This document shows, piece by piece, positions 5,905 through 12,685 of a DNA stretch of 41,533 bases. The notes under the pieces were generated by a model. That model saw nothing but the letters and a program-made list of their open reading frames with translations, ran no database searches and was not told where the DNA came from. The stretch covers positions 1 through 41,533 of IMG/VR virus record IMGVR_UViG_3300033153_007667. The stretch is one strand, 5' to 3'. A program made the translations under genes and the position numbers. The DNA comes from a virus. The first letter of the stretch is position 1. Each line of letters begins with the position of its first letter.

Positions 5905-6563
5905 CAGAAGAGGTCGACCGAGTCGGCGGTCACGAGATCAGAGAGCGGTGTCAGTGGTACACGTTTCGGTTTGATGCTGCCCGAGAGCTTAGCGTGGAGG
6001 GCCTCGGCTTCAGCCCACGGTCGCCTGTCGTTATCCCACGAGACCCACTGCATCTTCGCGGTTCGCAGTGTGACACCAGCTGGCTGCTTCGGGTGTGCGA
6101 GCCACCAGTCCTCGTTGCGATAGGCGGGTGAGGATTTTCTCACGCCGCGCACTGGCATGGAGGTCTGGCGGATGTGCCAGGGGCACTCTTCCTCTTCGAA
6201 GACGAGCTCTCCGCTTTTCATCTTTGCGCGGAGCTCACGGAACTCGAGGATCGCAGCTTCCTTCTGGGCCTCGGTGCCCCAGAGTGCTGGCCCTCGCTCG
6301 TGTCGCTCGTGATCTCGGTGAGCAGCGAGCCGCTCGCTTCGAGCATCGGCGACCTTGGAGCGGAGCTCCGCGAACGACGGGAAGGTGCGCTGGGTGCGGA
6401 TGGCGATGACCCGCTCGACGCCTTCGGAGATGTCGGGGTTGGTGAAGTCTTCGCGGTAGAGCCTGGCGATGTAGCCGTTGGCGACCTTCGGCTGAAAGCC
6501 GCTCGAGAAGTAGCGGCCGAGCTCTCCGATGGACTGGGTGCCGGTGCGGGGGGCGTCGCTCAT
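5904..6563 (-). CDS. Probable replicative helicase loader-like protein, 219 aa
   Basis: The N-terminal 75 residues form a helical domain with Tyr-Phe-Ser-Ser-Gly-Phe and a basic helix pattern. The middle is charged, with an acidic Glu-Glu-Glu-Cys-Pro-Trp stretch. There is no Walker motif, so it would be an ATPase-free loader like lambda P rather than DnaC-like. The call rests mainly on position: it follows the replication initiator, separated only by a 45-aa gene, as P follows O in lambda-like phages. The ATG at 6563 overlaps the previous stop (ATGA). Alternative: another replication accessory protein. Confidence 0.5.
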   Translation of the reverse strand: MSDAPRTGTQSIGELGRYFSSGFQPKVANGYIARLYREDFTNPDISEGVERVIAIRTQRTFPSFAELRSKVADARSERLAAHRDHERHERGPALWGTEAQKEAAILEFRELRAKMKSGELVFEEEECPWHIRQTSMPVRGVRKSSPAYRNEDWWLAHPKQPAGVTLRTAKMQWVSWDNDRRPWAEAEALHAKLSGSIKPKRVPLTPLSDLVTADSVDLF

Positions 6564-6697
6564 GGTGAGGTCCTGTAGGTCTGCTCCGCGATCAGCCTGG
6601 CGGAACGGACAGCGTCTTTCACGGTCAGGGATTGATCACTGGGGTCTGCTGCGTAGATGATCGCAGCTATCAGCGCGATCAGTTGTTCGTCGTTCAT
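6560..6697 (-). CDS. Tiny hypothetical protein, 45 aa
   Basis: This very short gene lies between the initiator and the loader-like gene. The peptide is two predicted helices: an Ile/Leu/Ala-rich one (residues 4-17) and an amphipathic Ala/Arg one after a Val-Lys-Asp-Ala segment. Similar tiny phage proteins of unknown role are common. Support is strong: an AGGAGGT site 6 to 7 bases before the ATG, and ATGA overlaps at both ends. Confidence 0.65.
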   Translation of the reverse strand: MNDEQLIALIAAIIYAADPSDQSLTVKDAVRSARLIAEQTYRTSP

Positions 6698-7515
6698 GTC
6701 GTACCTCCTGGTGGTGAAGCGGACTCGATGAACTCCTCGACCTCGCGCGCTTCGCGCTCGCGGACTCCTTCGCCGGCCACCGCCTTCTGGCCCGGCCTGG
6801 ATCCGTTGCAGTGGGCTCGGTAGTAGCGGAAGCAGATCGCTCGGAGTGCCGCGGCCTTATTGGCCTTGGTCCGCAGCTTCGGGTCCTTGAGCACCTCGTT
6901 GCCCATGAGCCCGAGCTCATCGACGATGAAGGCGCGCTTCTCTTCCACGGTGCCGGGCAGCTTTCCGATGGTCGCTTCGAGTGAGGGGATGCTCACCCAG
7001 TCCGGAGGCTGGGGGTCTGGGCCCTGACCTCTGACAAGACCCTCCGAAACAGTGTGAGCGAGAGACGCCGAAGGCGTGTCCTCTCTCTCTCTGATTGTGC
7101 CGCCTTTCTCTATGTCTGGAGCTGGAGAAGGAGCTGGAGCTGATTGGTCCGGAGTGGGCCCCAGGTCGTCCCCGTCTTCGGCCCGTTCTCGGGCGTCCCA
7201 CCCCTGATATTCCGCGAGCTTAGGCCAATAGATCTCGGTGAAGTCTCCCTGATGTCGCACCGACATCGTGACGAGTTTACCCAAGACGTCTATCCGATGT
7301 CTCGCCCACTTCCTATGAGAACTCCCGGTGATGTTGTCGAGATCTCCCCCCGAGAGGACCGTGTGGCAGGCCTGCTCAGCGGTCAGTTGGTCGGTCGCCC
7401 AGCGGTTCGCCATGTGGCACTGGAGCAGCACCAGCATGAGCTTCGTCTCCCGATCCCAGGGCTCGGTGAGGATCGATCGAGCCACACGGATGTACGGCTT
7501 GCGCTTCGTTGCCAC
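6694..7515 (-). CDS. Replication initiator (DnaD/lambda O-like), 273 aa
   Basis: The N-terminal 110 residues look like a winged-helix phage initiator: a basic lead, Ile-Arg-Val-Ala-Arg-Ser-Ile-Leu, Pro-Trp-Asp-Arg-Glu-Thr-Lys-Leu and a Trp-Ala-Thr-x-Gln-Leu-Thr turn. A Pro/Ala/Glu-rich linker (about 118-165) separates it from a helical C-terminal domain that in this class contacts the loader or helicase. Initiators of this type bind iterons inside their own gene; the linker-coding DNA has a dyad and a purine-pyrimidine tract. The start is GTG at 7515 with a weak GGTGAG site, behind a strong hairpin. Together with the loader it would recruit host replication proteins, as no phage polymerase is recognised. 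Confidence 0.7.
   Translation of the reverse strand: MATKRKPYIRVARSILTEPWDRETKLMLVLLQCHMANRWATDQLTAEQACHTVLSGGDLDNITGSSHRKWARHRIDVLGKLVTMSVRHQGDFTEIYWPKLAEYQGWDARERAEDGDDLGPTPDQSAPAPSPAPDIEKGGTIREREDTPSASLAHTVSEGLVRGQGPDPQPPDWVSIPSLEATIGKLPGTVEEKRAFIVDELGLMGNEVLKDPKLRTKANKAAALRAICFRYYRAHCNGSRPGQKAVAGEGVREREAREVEEFIESASPPGGTT
7058..7095. other. Candidate replication origin element inside initiator gene
   Basis: Within the linker-coding part of the initiator gene there is a dyad, ACGCC-GAA-GGCGT (7065-7077). It is followed on the plus strand by a strict pyrimidine tract of alternating C and T (7079-7092) and then degenerate GGAGCTGGAG direct repeats (about 7117-7140). Lambda-like initiators often carry the origin in this position. 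The call is positional and structural; no repeated iteron set was proven. Confidence 0.25.
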
Positions 7516-7530
7516 GTCTCACCCCCCGGT

Positions 7531-7560
7531 GGGGGGAGCGCCACCCGTAGTGGCGCCCCC
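7531..7560. promoter_or_regulatory. Strong GC hairpin upstream of the initiator gene
   Basis: GCGCCAC (7538-7544), loop CCGTA and GTGGCGC (7550-7556) form a perfect 7-bp stem that can be extended by G and C runs on both sides, with one bulged A. On the plus strand it is followed by ATTTTG, like a weak Rho-independent terminator. On the minus strand it sits in the 5' leader of the initiator. It may limit antisense transcription, act as an RNA processing site, or tune initiator translation. Confidence 0.5.
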
Positions 7561-7576
7561 ATTTTGTCCATGCAGA

Positions 7577-7966
7577 TCAGCTGTCGGTGCCGCTGGCCAC
7601 GCTGTCATCGGCCGGCACGCCGGGCAGGAGCTCCAGCTGGCGCTCGGCCTCCGTCATTGGCCTCTCCCGCACGATCTCGTCCGTGTCCGTGCGAATCCAC
7701 TGGATCAGGTGGGTGTTCTCAACCCGGACCTGTTTGACGGGCACCCAGCGGTACTCCCGGCGCTCGCGCACCTCCTTAGCCAGCCGCGAGAGGTGGCCCT
7801 CGATCTCTTTGATCTCCGCGTTGTGGTGGTCCGCGGCCTCCTTCTTCGAGATCTCGGCGGCGTCCCGATCGCCCAGCAGCTTCGCGATCTCCTCCCCCCG
7901 GCCGTGGATCTCGAGCTGATTGAGATCGCACGGCAGGTGCTCGTCCAGCATCCTCGTGTCGGTCAT
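7577..7966 (-). CDS. Coiled-coil hypothetical protein, 129 aa
   Basis: Residues about 25-75 are a long charged helix, probably a coiled coil, and are followed by a Trp/Val-rich beta segment (Tyr-Arg-Trp-Val-Pro-Val-Lys) and an acidic tail. No enzyme motif is visible. The ATG at 7966 has a GGGGGAG site 4 to 8 bases upstream. It sits between the repressor-linked small gene and the replication initiator, so it is presumably an early protein. Family unknown; similar small proteins with a late Trp-Ile-Arg-Thr-Asp-Thr segment are common in phages. Confidence 0.65.
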   Translation of the reverse strand: MTDTRMLDEHLPCDLNQLEIHGRGEEIAKLLGDRDAAEISKKEAADHHNAEIKEIEGHLSRLAKEVRERREYRWVPVKQVRVENTHLIQWIRTDTDEIVRERPMTEAERQLELLPGVPADDSVASGTDS

Positions 7967-7995
7967 GGCTCCCCCTTCATCCGCGAGCGGAGTGC

Positions 7996-8439
7996 TCACG
8001 GTCTGCCCGTCCAAAAAGGCCGGCTCATCTCTCTGACAAAGACGCCCTCGTGGAATCTGTGGTGCAGTGCTCCCATGAATCCTTGCGGGACTATCTCGTC
8101 CGGGTTCATGTACTCCTGGTACCACCAGGCCCCGCGGTTGTCTGGGCTGATCCTGGCGGCTGCCGGCCAGGTCGCCCGGTCTTCCCTGGCGCGTGCTTCT
8201 GAGGCCACCCACTCGGGGTCCACCGGCCGCGGGGCGTGTTCGAATTTGTGGTAAGGCACGCCGCGCTTCGGGCTGGGCGCCTGCTCGAACCACTCATCCT
8301 CGGGGTCCGGTATGGCCGGGCCGCAGACGAGCTCGGTGATGTCCGCCAGGTCCTGCGCGTTCGGGGGGCGCCCCGTTGCCTCTGTAAAGCGGACGCAGAT
8401 GCCCTCAATCTCGGCTGTCTGGTCGGCGCCCTGGCCCAC
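7996..8439 (-). CDS. Hypothetical protein downstream of repressor, 147 aa
   Basis: This protein has a helical N-terminal third and an aromatic-rich second half, including Ala-Trp-Trp-Tyr-Gln-Glu-Tyr and a His-His pair near residue 126. No family is recognised. GTG at 8439 overlaps the stop of the repressor gene (TAGTG), so the two are co-expressed and may act together, for instance as a repressor partner or an antirepressor. That is inference from coupling only. Confidence 0.6.
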   Translation of the reverse strand: MGQGADQTAEIEGICVRFTEATGRPPNAQDLADITELVCGPAIPDPEDEWFEQAPSPKRGVPYHKFEHAPRPVDPEWVASEARAREDRATWPAAARISPDNRGAWWYQEYMNPDEIVPQGFMGALHHRFHEGVFVREMSRPFWTGRP

Positions 8440-8684
8440 TACCGACCCGACCGCAGGAGGTCCTCGAGCTCGTAGCCATTGCGCTCAAATGCACCCCGGA
8501 AGCGCCCCCAGACCTTCAGGGCCGCCTCGACTCCGATGTTGTAGACGCCGTTCTCGAGGTTCGAAACGTAGATCTCAGAGAGACCTACCCGGTGCGCGAA
8601 GTCTGGCTGGCTGAGCTTGAGCTTGCTTCGAACCTCACGCAACACCTTGTTTCCAGTGGTCTTTCTCTGGTTGTGGTCTCCCAT
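8439..8684 (-). CDS. XRE/Cro-type HTH repressor, 81 aa
   Basis: This is a compact helix-turn-helix DNA-binding protein. Residues about 12-48 match the XRE pattern: Val-Leu-Arg-Glu-Val-Arg, Leu-Ser-Gln-Pro-Asp-Phe-Ala (helix 2), Gly-Leu-Ser-Glu-Ile-Tyr-Val-Ser-Asn-Leu-Glu-Asn-Gly (recognition helix). Its short length means no oligomerisation or cleavage domain of CI type. It is the first gene of the leftward transcript and faces the rightward operon across a 122-base control region. The ATG at 8684 has no Shine-Dalgarno, and a promoter is placed so that the RNA would start about at the ATG. It probably controls both directions; no integrase is present to make a classic lysogeny circuit. Confidence 0.8.
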   Translation of the reverse strand: MGDHNQRKTTGNKVLREVRSKLKLSQPDFAHRVGLSEIYVSNLENGVYNIGVEAALKVWGRFRGAFERNGYELEDLLRSGR

Positions 8685-8691
8685 CCCGCAG

Positions 8692-8720
8692 ACTTTAACC
8701 GTGTGCAAGAGTGACCGCAA
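8692..8720 (-). promoter_or_regulatory. Candidate leaderless promoter of the repressor gene
   Basis: On the minus strand TTGCGG (8720-8715) and TAAAGT (8697-8692) are separated by 17 bases, a sigma70-like pair. Only seven bases lie between the -10 box and the repressor ATG (8684). Transcription would therefore start at or next to the start codon and give a leaderless mRNA, as for lambda cI from PRM. The lack of any purine-rich site before this ATG agrees. Confidence 0.5.
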
Positions 8721-8737
8721 CTGACACAGGCGAACAC

Positions 8738-8776
8738 TACAATTCGGGGGTGCGGTGGCCGATGAAGAGCTATAGT
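8738..8776 (+). promoter_or_regulatory. Candidate rightward early promoter region
   Basis: Two good -10-like hexamers, TACAAT (8738-8743) and TATAGT (8771-8776), lie upstream of the first rightward gene; neither has a convincing -35 at 16-18 bases. An activator, a phage-specific factor or extended contacts may be needed. The region also overlaps the control DNA of the divergent repressor, so it is the likely operator zone, though no clear operator repeat was found. Confidence 0.3.
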
Positions 8777-8806
8777 CTACTTGAACCATTCACCCAGGAG
8801 GAATCG

Positions 8807-9223
8807 ATGAACCACCTAGAAAGCCACGTCAAGGTCATTCACGTCACCTTGGCACCCCCGGATGAGAAGCCGGCCGCGCTCGCGCAGCTGATCTCAGAGT
8901 ACCGGGAGACCGCAGTGTGGGCCGACCGGCCCGAAGAGGAAAACTGGGACGACGCCAGGTGGTCGCCGGAGGCGCTCGAGAAGGCGACCGCAGACTGCGC
9001 CGCATTCTACAGCAAAGCGTGTCGCATCATCGAGGAGCTCGAGGATGAGCACCCCTTCGGTCACGACTTCTGGCTCACCCGCCAGGGGCACGGCGCCGGA
9101 TTCTGGGATGGTGACTACCCGGAGCCGGCGGGCGAGCAGCTGACCGAGATCTCGAAGACGTTCGGCGAGACCGACATTTACGTCGGCGACGACGGATGGA
9201 TTCACCTCGGGGGTGAGCGATGA
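8807..9223 (+). CDS. Conserved small early phage protein, 138 aa
   Basis: This is the first gene of the rightward operon. The most recognisable part is Gly-His-Asp-Phe-Trp-Leu-Thr-Arg-Gln-Gly-His-Gly-Ala-Gly-Phe-Trp-Asp (residues 85-101), a block conserved in a family of short phage proteins of unknown function usually sited among early genes. An acidic alpha/beta tail follows with Gly-Asp-Asp-Gly. The ATG at 8807 follows AGGAGGAATCG, and an upstream in-frame ATG is much less well placed. Its stop overlaps the next start (ATGA). It may be an enzyme-inhibitor or host-takeover protein; this is not demonstrated. Confidence 0.75.
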   Translation: MNHLESHVKVIHVTLAPPDEKPAALAQLISEYRETAVWADRPEEENWDDARWSPEALEKATADCAAFYSKACRIIEELEDEHPFGHDFWLTRQGHGAGFWDGDYPEPAGEQLTEISKTFGETDIYVGDDGWIHLGGER

Positions 9224-9513
9224 ACCATCTCGAGTTCGCAGCGATGGAGAGCGCGGCGTTGGAAGAGACGCCGTGGGAGAAGTGGTGCTCGAAGGTCGAG
9301 CAGATCCTCGGGCACGACCTGGACGGCGACGACGACGTTGACGGCTACAGCCTCGACGACGCGTTCGCCATCTACGAGCGCGGCGACAAGCCGGAGAAGT
9401 ACGCGAAGGTCGTGCTCCGCGCGACGCACCGTTGCGTTAGGTGTGGCGAGCAAGACAAACACGGCATGCGGCACCACTACTGCAGTGAGTGTCGCGAGCA
9501 GAAGTCGCGATGA
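9220..9513 (+). CDS. Small early zinc-ribbon protein, 97 aa
   Basis: The N-terminal half is acidic and includes Leu-Asp-Gly-Asp-Asp-Asp-Val-Asp-Gly-Tyr-Ser-Leu-Asp-Asp-Ala, a block seen in other small phage proteins. The C-terminus has Cys-Val-Arg-Cys (72-75), His81, His85, His86 and Cys88-x-x-Cys91, a likely zinc ribbon. The start overlaps the previous stop by 4 bases, and it is followed by another zinc-ribbon gene. Function unknown; a host or DNA adaptor role is possible. Confidence 0.7.
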   Translation: MNHLEFAAMESAALEETPWEKWCSKVEQILGHDLDGDDDVDGYSLDDAFAIYERGDKPEKYAKVVLRATHRCVRCGEQDKHGMRHHYCSECREQKSR

Positions 9514-9725
9514 GGCCCACACACTGCATCGCATGCGGCGATCTACTCGTCGGCGACGAGTCGTCGGCTGGCTTCTGCCTCGGCTGCTCGGTACCGAAAA
9601 CGCATCAAGGCGACCGAGCAGAGGGGCACCGTCGAGGGAAGAAGCGCAGGAAGAACCGAACCAAACAGAAGCGACAACGACAGAAGCGGCAGGCGAATGC
9701 CATCAGCCGCACGGAGGAAGTATGA
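9510..9725 (+). CDS. Small zinc-finger protein with basic tail, 71 aa
   Basis: Cys-Ile-Ala-Cys (6-9) and Cys-Leu-Gly-Cys (23-26) form a probable four-cysteine zinc site. From residue about 40 the protein is a strongly basic, disordered tail of Lys/Arg/Gln/Asn. That pairing suggests nucleic-acid binding. The ATG at 9510 overlaps the previous stop (ATGA) and its own stop overlaps the next ATG. A longer version starting upstream (9489) has no ribosome site. Confidence 0.65.
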   Translation: MRPTHCIACGDLLVGDESSAGFCLGCSVPKTHQGDRAEGHRRGKKRRKNRTKQKRQRQKRQANAISRTEEV

Positions 9726-10060
9726 CACCGCAAGAGGACAGGTACAACATGGGCGAAGAGCACCCGGCATTCACAAAGGCGAAGGCGTTGCCCGAGCCGC
9801 TGCGGTCGCACTTCCCCAAGAACCAGGAAGAGGCGTCGAGCTGGGAGCCGCACATTCGCTACTGCGCGCTCGGACACTACCAGGTGATGGTCGTAGCGGT
9901 GACGCGCATCGAGTGTGCGTGGCGCTGCTACATCGGCGCGGTGCCGGGACAGAATCACGACAACGAGTGGCAGGAGGTCCGAGATCAAGGAGGAACGCTC
10001 TCGGAGAGAGTCGCTCTTGCGATCTTCCCCGAGTTCAAGGGGGTGAGGTACGCACTATGA
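9722..10060 (+). CDS. Conserved small early protein, 112 aa
   Basis: This hydrophilic alpha/beta protein has Cys-Ala-Leu-Gly-His-Tyr (about 52-57) and later Val-Arg-Asp-Gln-Gly-Gly-Thr-Leu-Ser; no enzyme motif is seen. ATG at 9722 follows GGAGGAAG and overlaps the previous stop. It belongs to a run of coupled small early genes. Function unknown. Confidence 0.65.
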   Translation: MTPQEDRYNMGEEHPAFTKAKALPEPLRSHFPKNQEEASSWEPHIRYCALGHYQVMVVAVTRIECAWRCYIGAVPGQNHDNEWQEVRDQGGTLSERVALAIFPEFKGVRYAL

Positions 10061-10323
10061 GAAACACACCGACGTGTGACGGGTGCCACAACGACTTCTA
10101 CAACGGTAACAATCCGCTTGGTGTAAAGAAGTGTTGGAGCAGGGGCAAGGCTAAGGCCGTGACTCGGTACCGGATCCACATGAACATGCTGCCGGGCGCT
10201 CCTCGAGCGTTCACCGAAGTCCGGGTGTGGAGCTGCCGGCACGAACAGGGCTTCGCTCTCTACACGGAGCTCCCTGACTTCGTCAAGCTGAAGGATGTCG
10301 TGCGGCGAAAGGAGCAACGATGA
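10057..10323 (+). CDS. Small early protein with Cys motif, 88 aa
   Basis: Cys7, Cys10, Cys26 and a late Cys60-Arg-His pair could form a zinc site, with basic segments between. The rest is short and mixed. ATG at 10057 overlaps the previous stop (ATGA) and the stop overlaps the following ATG. No family is recognised. Confidence 0.6.
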   Translation: MRNTPTCDGCHNDFYNGNNPLGVKKCWSRGKAKAVTRYRIHMNMLPGAPRAFTEVRVWSCRHEQGFALYTELPDFVKLKDVVRRKEQR

Positions 10324-10574
10324 GGAACCTGACACCGAAGTGCGATGTCATAGTCCACAACCATGGGTCGATCTATCTCTTTGACCCGTTGAGCGAGAAG
10401 GCAAAAGCGTGGGTCGAAGAGAACACCGACCCTGACAGCCGCACCATGTGGGTCGAATCGCTGGTGGTCGAGCACCGCTTCGCGATCGACGTCGCCAGGG
10501 GCATGCAGTCTGCTGGCCTGAGCATCGGCGTCGGCATGGATGCAGCTGGTGGACGTTCCTCGGTGCCGTGCTGA
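10320..10574 (+). CDS. Conserved small early phage protein, 84 aa
   Basis: A short protein with Gly-Ser-Ile-Tyr-Leu-Phe-Asp-Pro-Leu-Ser, Ala-Trp-Val-Glu-Glu-Asn and Val-Val-Glu-His-Arg-Phe-Ala, then a C-terminal Gly-Met-x-x-Ala-Gly-Leu block. This combination recurs in small phage proteins of unknown function. ATG at 10320 overlaps the previous stop. The start of the next gene overlaps its stop (TGATG). Confidence 0.7.
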   Translation: MRNLTPKCDVIVHNHGSIYLFDPLSEKAKAWVEENTDPDSRTMWVESLVVEHRFAIDVARGMQSAGLSIGVGMDAAGGRSSVPC

Positions 10575-10771
10575 TGGCCTGGGAACACTTTCTAGACAGC
10601 AGCTGGCCGGTGATTCTGCTGGTCGCATTCGGCATCGGCGTGCCGTCGTGTGTCCTTGGGTACGTCTTCGGCTACGCGAAGTCGACTCGAGATCAGTACG
10701 GCCCCGACGTGCTGCAAGACAGTGCCGCTGACCTGGCGGTTGAGGATCGACCGGGAGGTTCCCGGCCGTAG
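10574..10771 (+). CDS. Single-pass membrane protein, 65 aa
   Basis: Residues about 11-36 are a hydrophobic stretch with Ile-Leu-Leu-Val-Ala-Phe-Gly-Ile-Gly, then a positively charged and acidic tail. This is a single transmembrane segment with the tail probably in the cytoplasm. ATG at 10574 overlaps the previous stop. It lies in the early operon, away from the lysis genes, so superinfection exclusion or membrane association is as likely as a lysis role. Confidence 0.6.
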   Translation: MAWEHFLDSSWPVILLVAFGIGVPSCVLGYVFGYAKSTRDQYGPDVLQDSAADLAVEDRPGGSRP

Positions 10772-10803
10772 GTCCGCTCTATCAGGGTGATTGGGACGGA
10801 CCA

Positions 10804-10860
10804 GGGTGTCTCGCGCGTAATCGTTTAGACCACGGCGCGCGGGGCACCCGCTTTCTTTTA
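10804..10860 (+). terminator. Rho-independent terminator/attenuator before recombination genes
   Basis: GGGTGTCTCGCGCG (10804-10817) pairs over 14 positions (two or three G-U) with CGCGCGGGGCACCC (10836-10849), with an 18-base loop, followed by GCTTTCTTTTA. It lies on the plus strand about 10 bases before the exonuclease ribosome site. It would reduce read-through from the small early genes to the exonuclease-RecT pair, unless overcome by antitermination. Confidence 0.65.
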
Positions 10861-10870
10861 GGAGGAACAC

Positions 10871-11767
10871 ATGCACGACCTGAAACACTATTGTGATTTT
10901 GTCTGCAATGCAGCCGACCGCCCGGCGTGGCTTCTCGCCCGCCGCTCTGGCATCGGCGCGAGCGAGTCCCCCGGCATCCTGGGCGTGTCGCCCTGGAGCT
11001 CCGGCATCGCCGTCTTCGCCGAGAAGGTCGACCCCGACCCCCCGGTGGAGAACAACGCCGAGCGCCTGCAGCTGGGCCTCGTCATGGAGCCGGTGATTCT
11101 GCAGCGGTACCGGGAGGTGACCGGGCGAATCGCGGAGGCCTCCGGCACTCTGCTGCGCTCGAAGCAGTGGCCCTGCATGACGGCCACGCTGGACGGCAAG
11201 ACCGTGATCAACGGCGACGCCGCGGTGCTCGAGATCAAGAACACCCAGGACCGCGAGGGCTGGAGCAACGGCGTGCCCCGCCACGTCTGGGTCCAGGTCC
11301 AGCATCAGATGGCCGTCACGGGCACCTCGCGTGCCGCAGTGGCCGTTCTGCTCATGGGGTGCGAGTTCAAGACCGCTGACGTGCTCCGCGACGACGCGTT
11401 CATCACCGAGGCCCTGGTGCCCGCGTGTGAGCACTTCTGGGAGCTCGTGCAGAAGGGTGGCCCCCCGCCCCAGGTGGACGGATCAGAGGCCTCTCGCGAG
11501 GCGCTGAAGCGGCTCTACCTCTACGACACGGGCGACAACGTCGTGCTGTCCGACGAGGTGTGGATCAAGCGCGCGGACCGCCGGGAGGAGTTGAAGGTGC
11601 GGATCAAGGCCGACGGCGAGGAGCTCCGGGAGATCGAGAATTTCATCAAGGCAGAGATCGGCGAGGGGAAGGCGACGTTCGCGACGCTGACCAACGGCGC
11701 CGAGTTCTCATGGAAAGCCAACAAGCACGGGGCGCGGACGCTCCGTTACAAGGGACCAAAGGGGTAG
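10871..11767 (+). CDS. YqaJ-like viral recombinase / lambda-exo-type 5'-3' exonuclease, 298 aa
   Basis: This belongs to the YqaJ/lambda exonuclease family, which resects 5' strands to give 3' tails for annealing. Visible motifs: Trp20-Leu-Leu-Ala-Arg-Arg-Ser-Gly-Ile-Gly-Ala-Ser-Glu, Met-Glu73-Pro, Leu-Asp108-Gly-Lys, Glu121-Ile-Lys123, and Gln-Val-Gln-His-Gln-Met (about 142-147), which together form the PD-(D/E)XK catalytic centre. The C-terminus is a Lys/Glu coiled helix. ATG at 10871 follows AGGAGGAACAC. The gene is followed, 3 bases later, by the RecT-like gene, a usual partnership. Confidence 0.9.
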   Translation: MHDLKHYCDFVCNAADRPAWLLARRSGIGASESPGILGVSPWSSGIAVFAEKVDPDPPVENNAERLQLGLVMEPVILQRYREVTGRIAEASGTLLRSKQWPCMTATLDGKTVINGDAAVLEIKNTQDREGWSNGVPRHVWVQVQHQMAVTGTSRAAVAVLLMGCEFKTADVLRDDAFITEALVPACEHFWELVQKGGPPPQVDGSEASREALKRLYLYDTGDNVVLSDEVWIKRADRREELKVRIKADGEELREIENFIKAEIGEGKATFATLTNGAEFSWKANKHGARTLRYKGPKG

Positions 11768-11770
11768 ACA

Positions 11771-12685
11771 TTGGACGATCAGAACCAACTGGTGTCATTC
11801 GAAGACCGCTACGCAGCCGTGAGCACCTGGCTGCTGAGCACCGAGACGCAGGAGCAGATGGCTCTCGCGTTGCCGCGCCACGTCGATCCTGGGCGCCTGG
11901 CGCGGCAGTTCCTCACCCAGTGCAAGAAGATCCCGAAGCTGGTCGAGTGCAGCGGGCCGAGTCTGGCCGGCGGGCTGATGGAGGTCGCGCAGCTGGGCCT
12001 CGATCTCGGTACCAGGGGGCACGCGTGGCTGCTGCCCTACAAGGTGCAGGGGACCATGACGGCCAACCTGATCGTGGGATACAAAGGGATGCTCGACCTG
12101 GCCTGGCGCTCCGATCAGATCAGGACCGTCTACGCACACGCCGTCCACGAGGGCGACGTCTTCGAGTACCGCTTCGGGAGTGAGCAGGTCATCCAGCACA
12201 TGCCGGGCCCGAAGGCCACCCAGGGCGACATCACCCACGCCTACGCCGGCCTCGAGACGATCCATGGCGGCAAGATGATGGACGTGATGCTGATCGAGGA
12301 CATCAACGCCATCCGGCAGCGAGCTCGAGCTCGAGACAAGGGTCCGTGGGTCACCGACTACGCAGAAATGTGCAAGAAGACGGTGGTCCGCCGCGTGCTG
12401 AAGCTGGGCCCCTGCAGCACTGAGCTGCAGCGCGCGATCACGCTGGACGAGGAGGCCGAGGTTGGCGCCAAGCAGACGTTCACCGACGAGGTGACCATGA
12501 CGCCCGAGGTCGAGAAGACCGAGCCGAAGGCGCCCACTGGTGACGACGTCATCCGCTGCGAGCAGTGCAAGCGGGAGATCATCATCGATGCAGACGGCGG
12601 CTGCGACGATCCCTACTACCGCTACGACGACGAGATCGAAACGCAGTACCGCTGCTCGGAGTGCGGGGCGAGGGAGGGGGCGTGA
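11771..12685 (+). CDS. RecT-family ssDNA annealing protein with zinc-ribbon tail, 304 aa
   Basis: Residues about 25-225 match the RecT/Redbeta-type annealing core: Cys-Lys-Lys-Ile-Pro-Lys-Leu, Gly-Leu-Met-Glu-Val-Ala-Gln-Leu-Gly-Leu-Asp, Tyr-Lys-Gly-Met-Leu-Asp-Leu-Ala, and a late Lys-Lys-Thr-Val-Val-Arg-Arg-Val-Leu. It would anneal single strands made by the exonuclease next door. After the core, an acidic linker leads to Cys263-Glu-Gln-Cys266 and Cys295-Ser-Glu-Cys298, a probable zinc ribbon. That is an unusual addition and might mediate single-strand-binding protein or replisome contact. The start is TTG at 11771 with AAAGGGG upstream. Confidence 0.85.
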   Translation: MDDQNQLVSFEDRYAAVSTWLLSTETQEQMALALPRHVDPGRLARQFLTQCKKIPKLVECSGPSLAGGLMEVAQLGLDLGTRGHAWLLPYKVQGTMTANLIVGYKGMLDLAWRSDQIRTVYAHAVHEGDVFEYRFGSEQVIQHMPGPKATQGDITHAYAGLETIHGGKMMDVMLIEDINAIRQRARARDKGPWVTDYAEMCKKTVVRRVLKLGPCSTELQRAITLDEEAEVGAKQTFTDEVTMTPEVEKTEPKAPTGDDVIRCEQCKREIIIDADGGCDDPYYRYDDEIETQYRCSECGAREGA

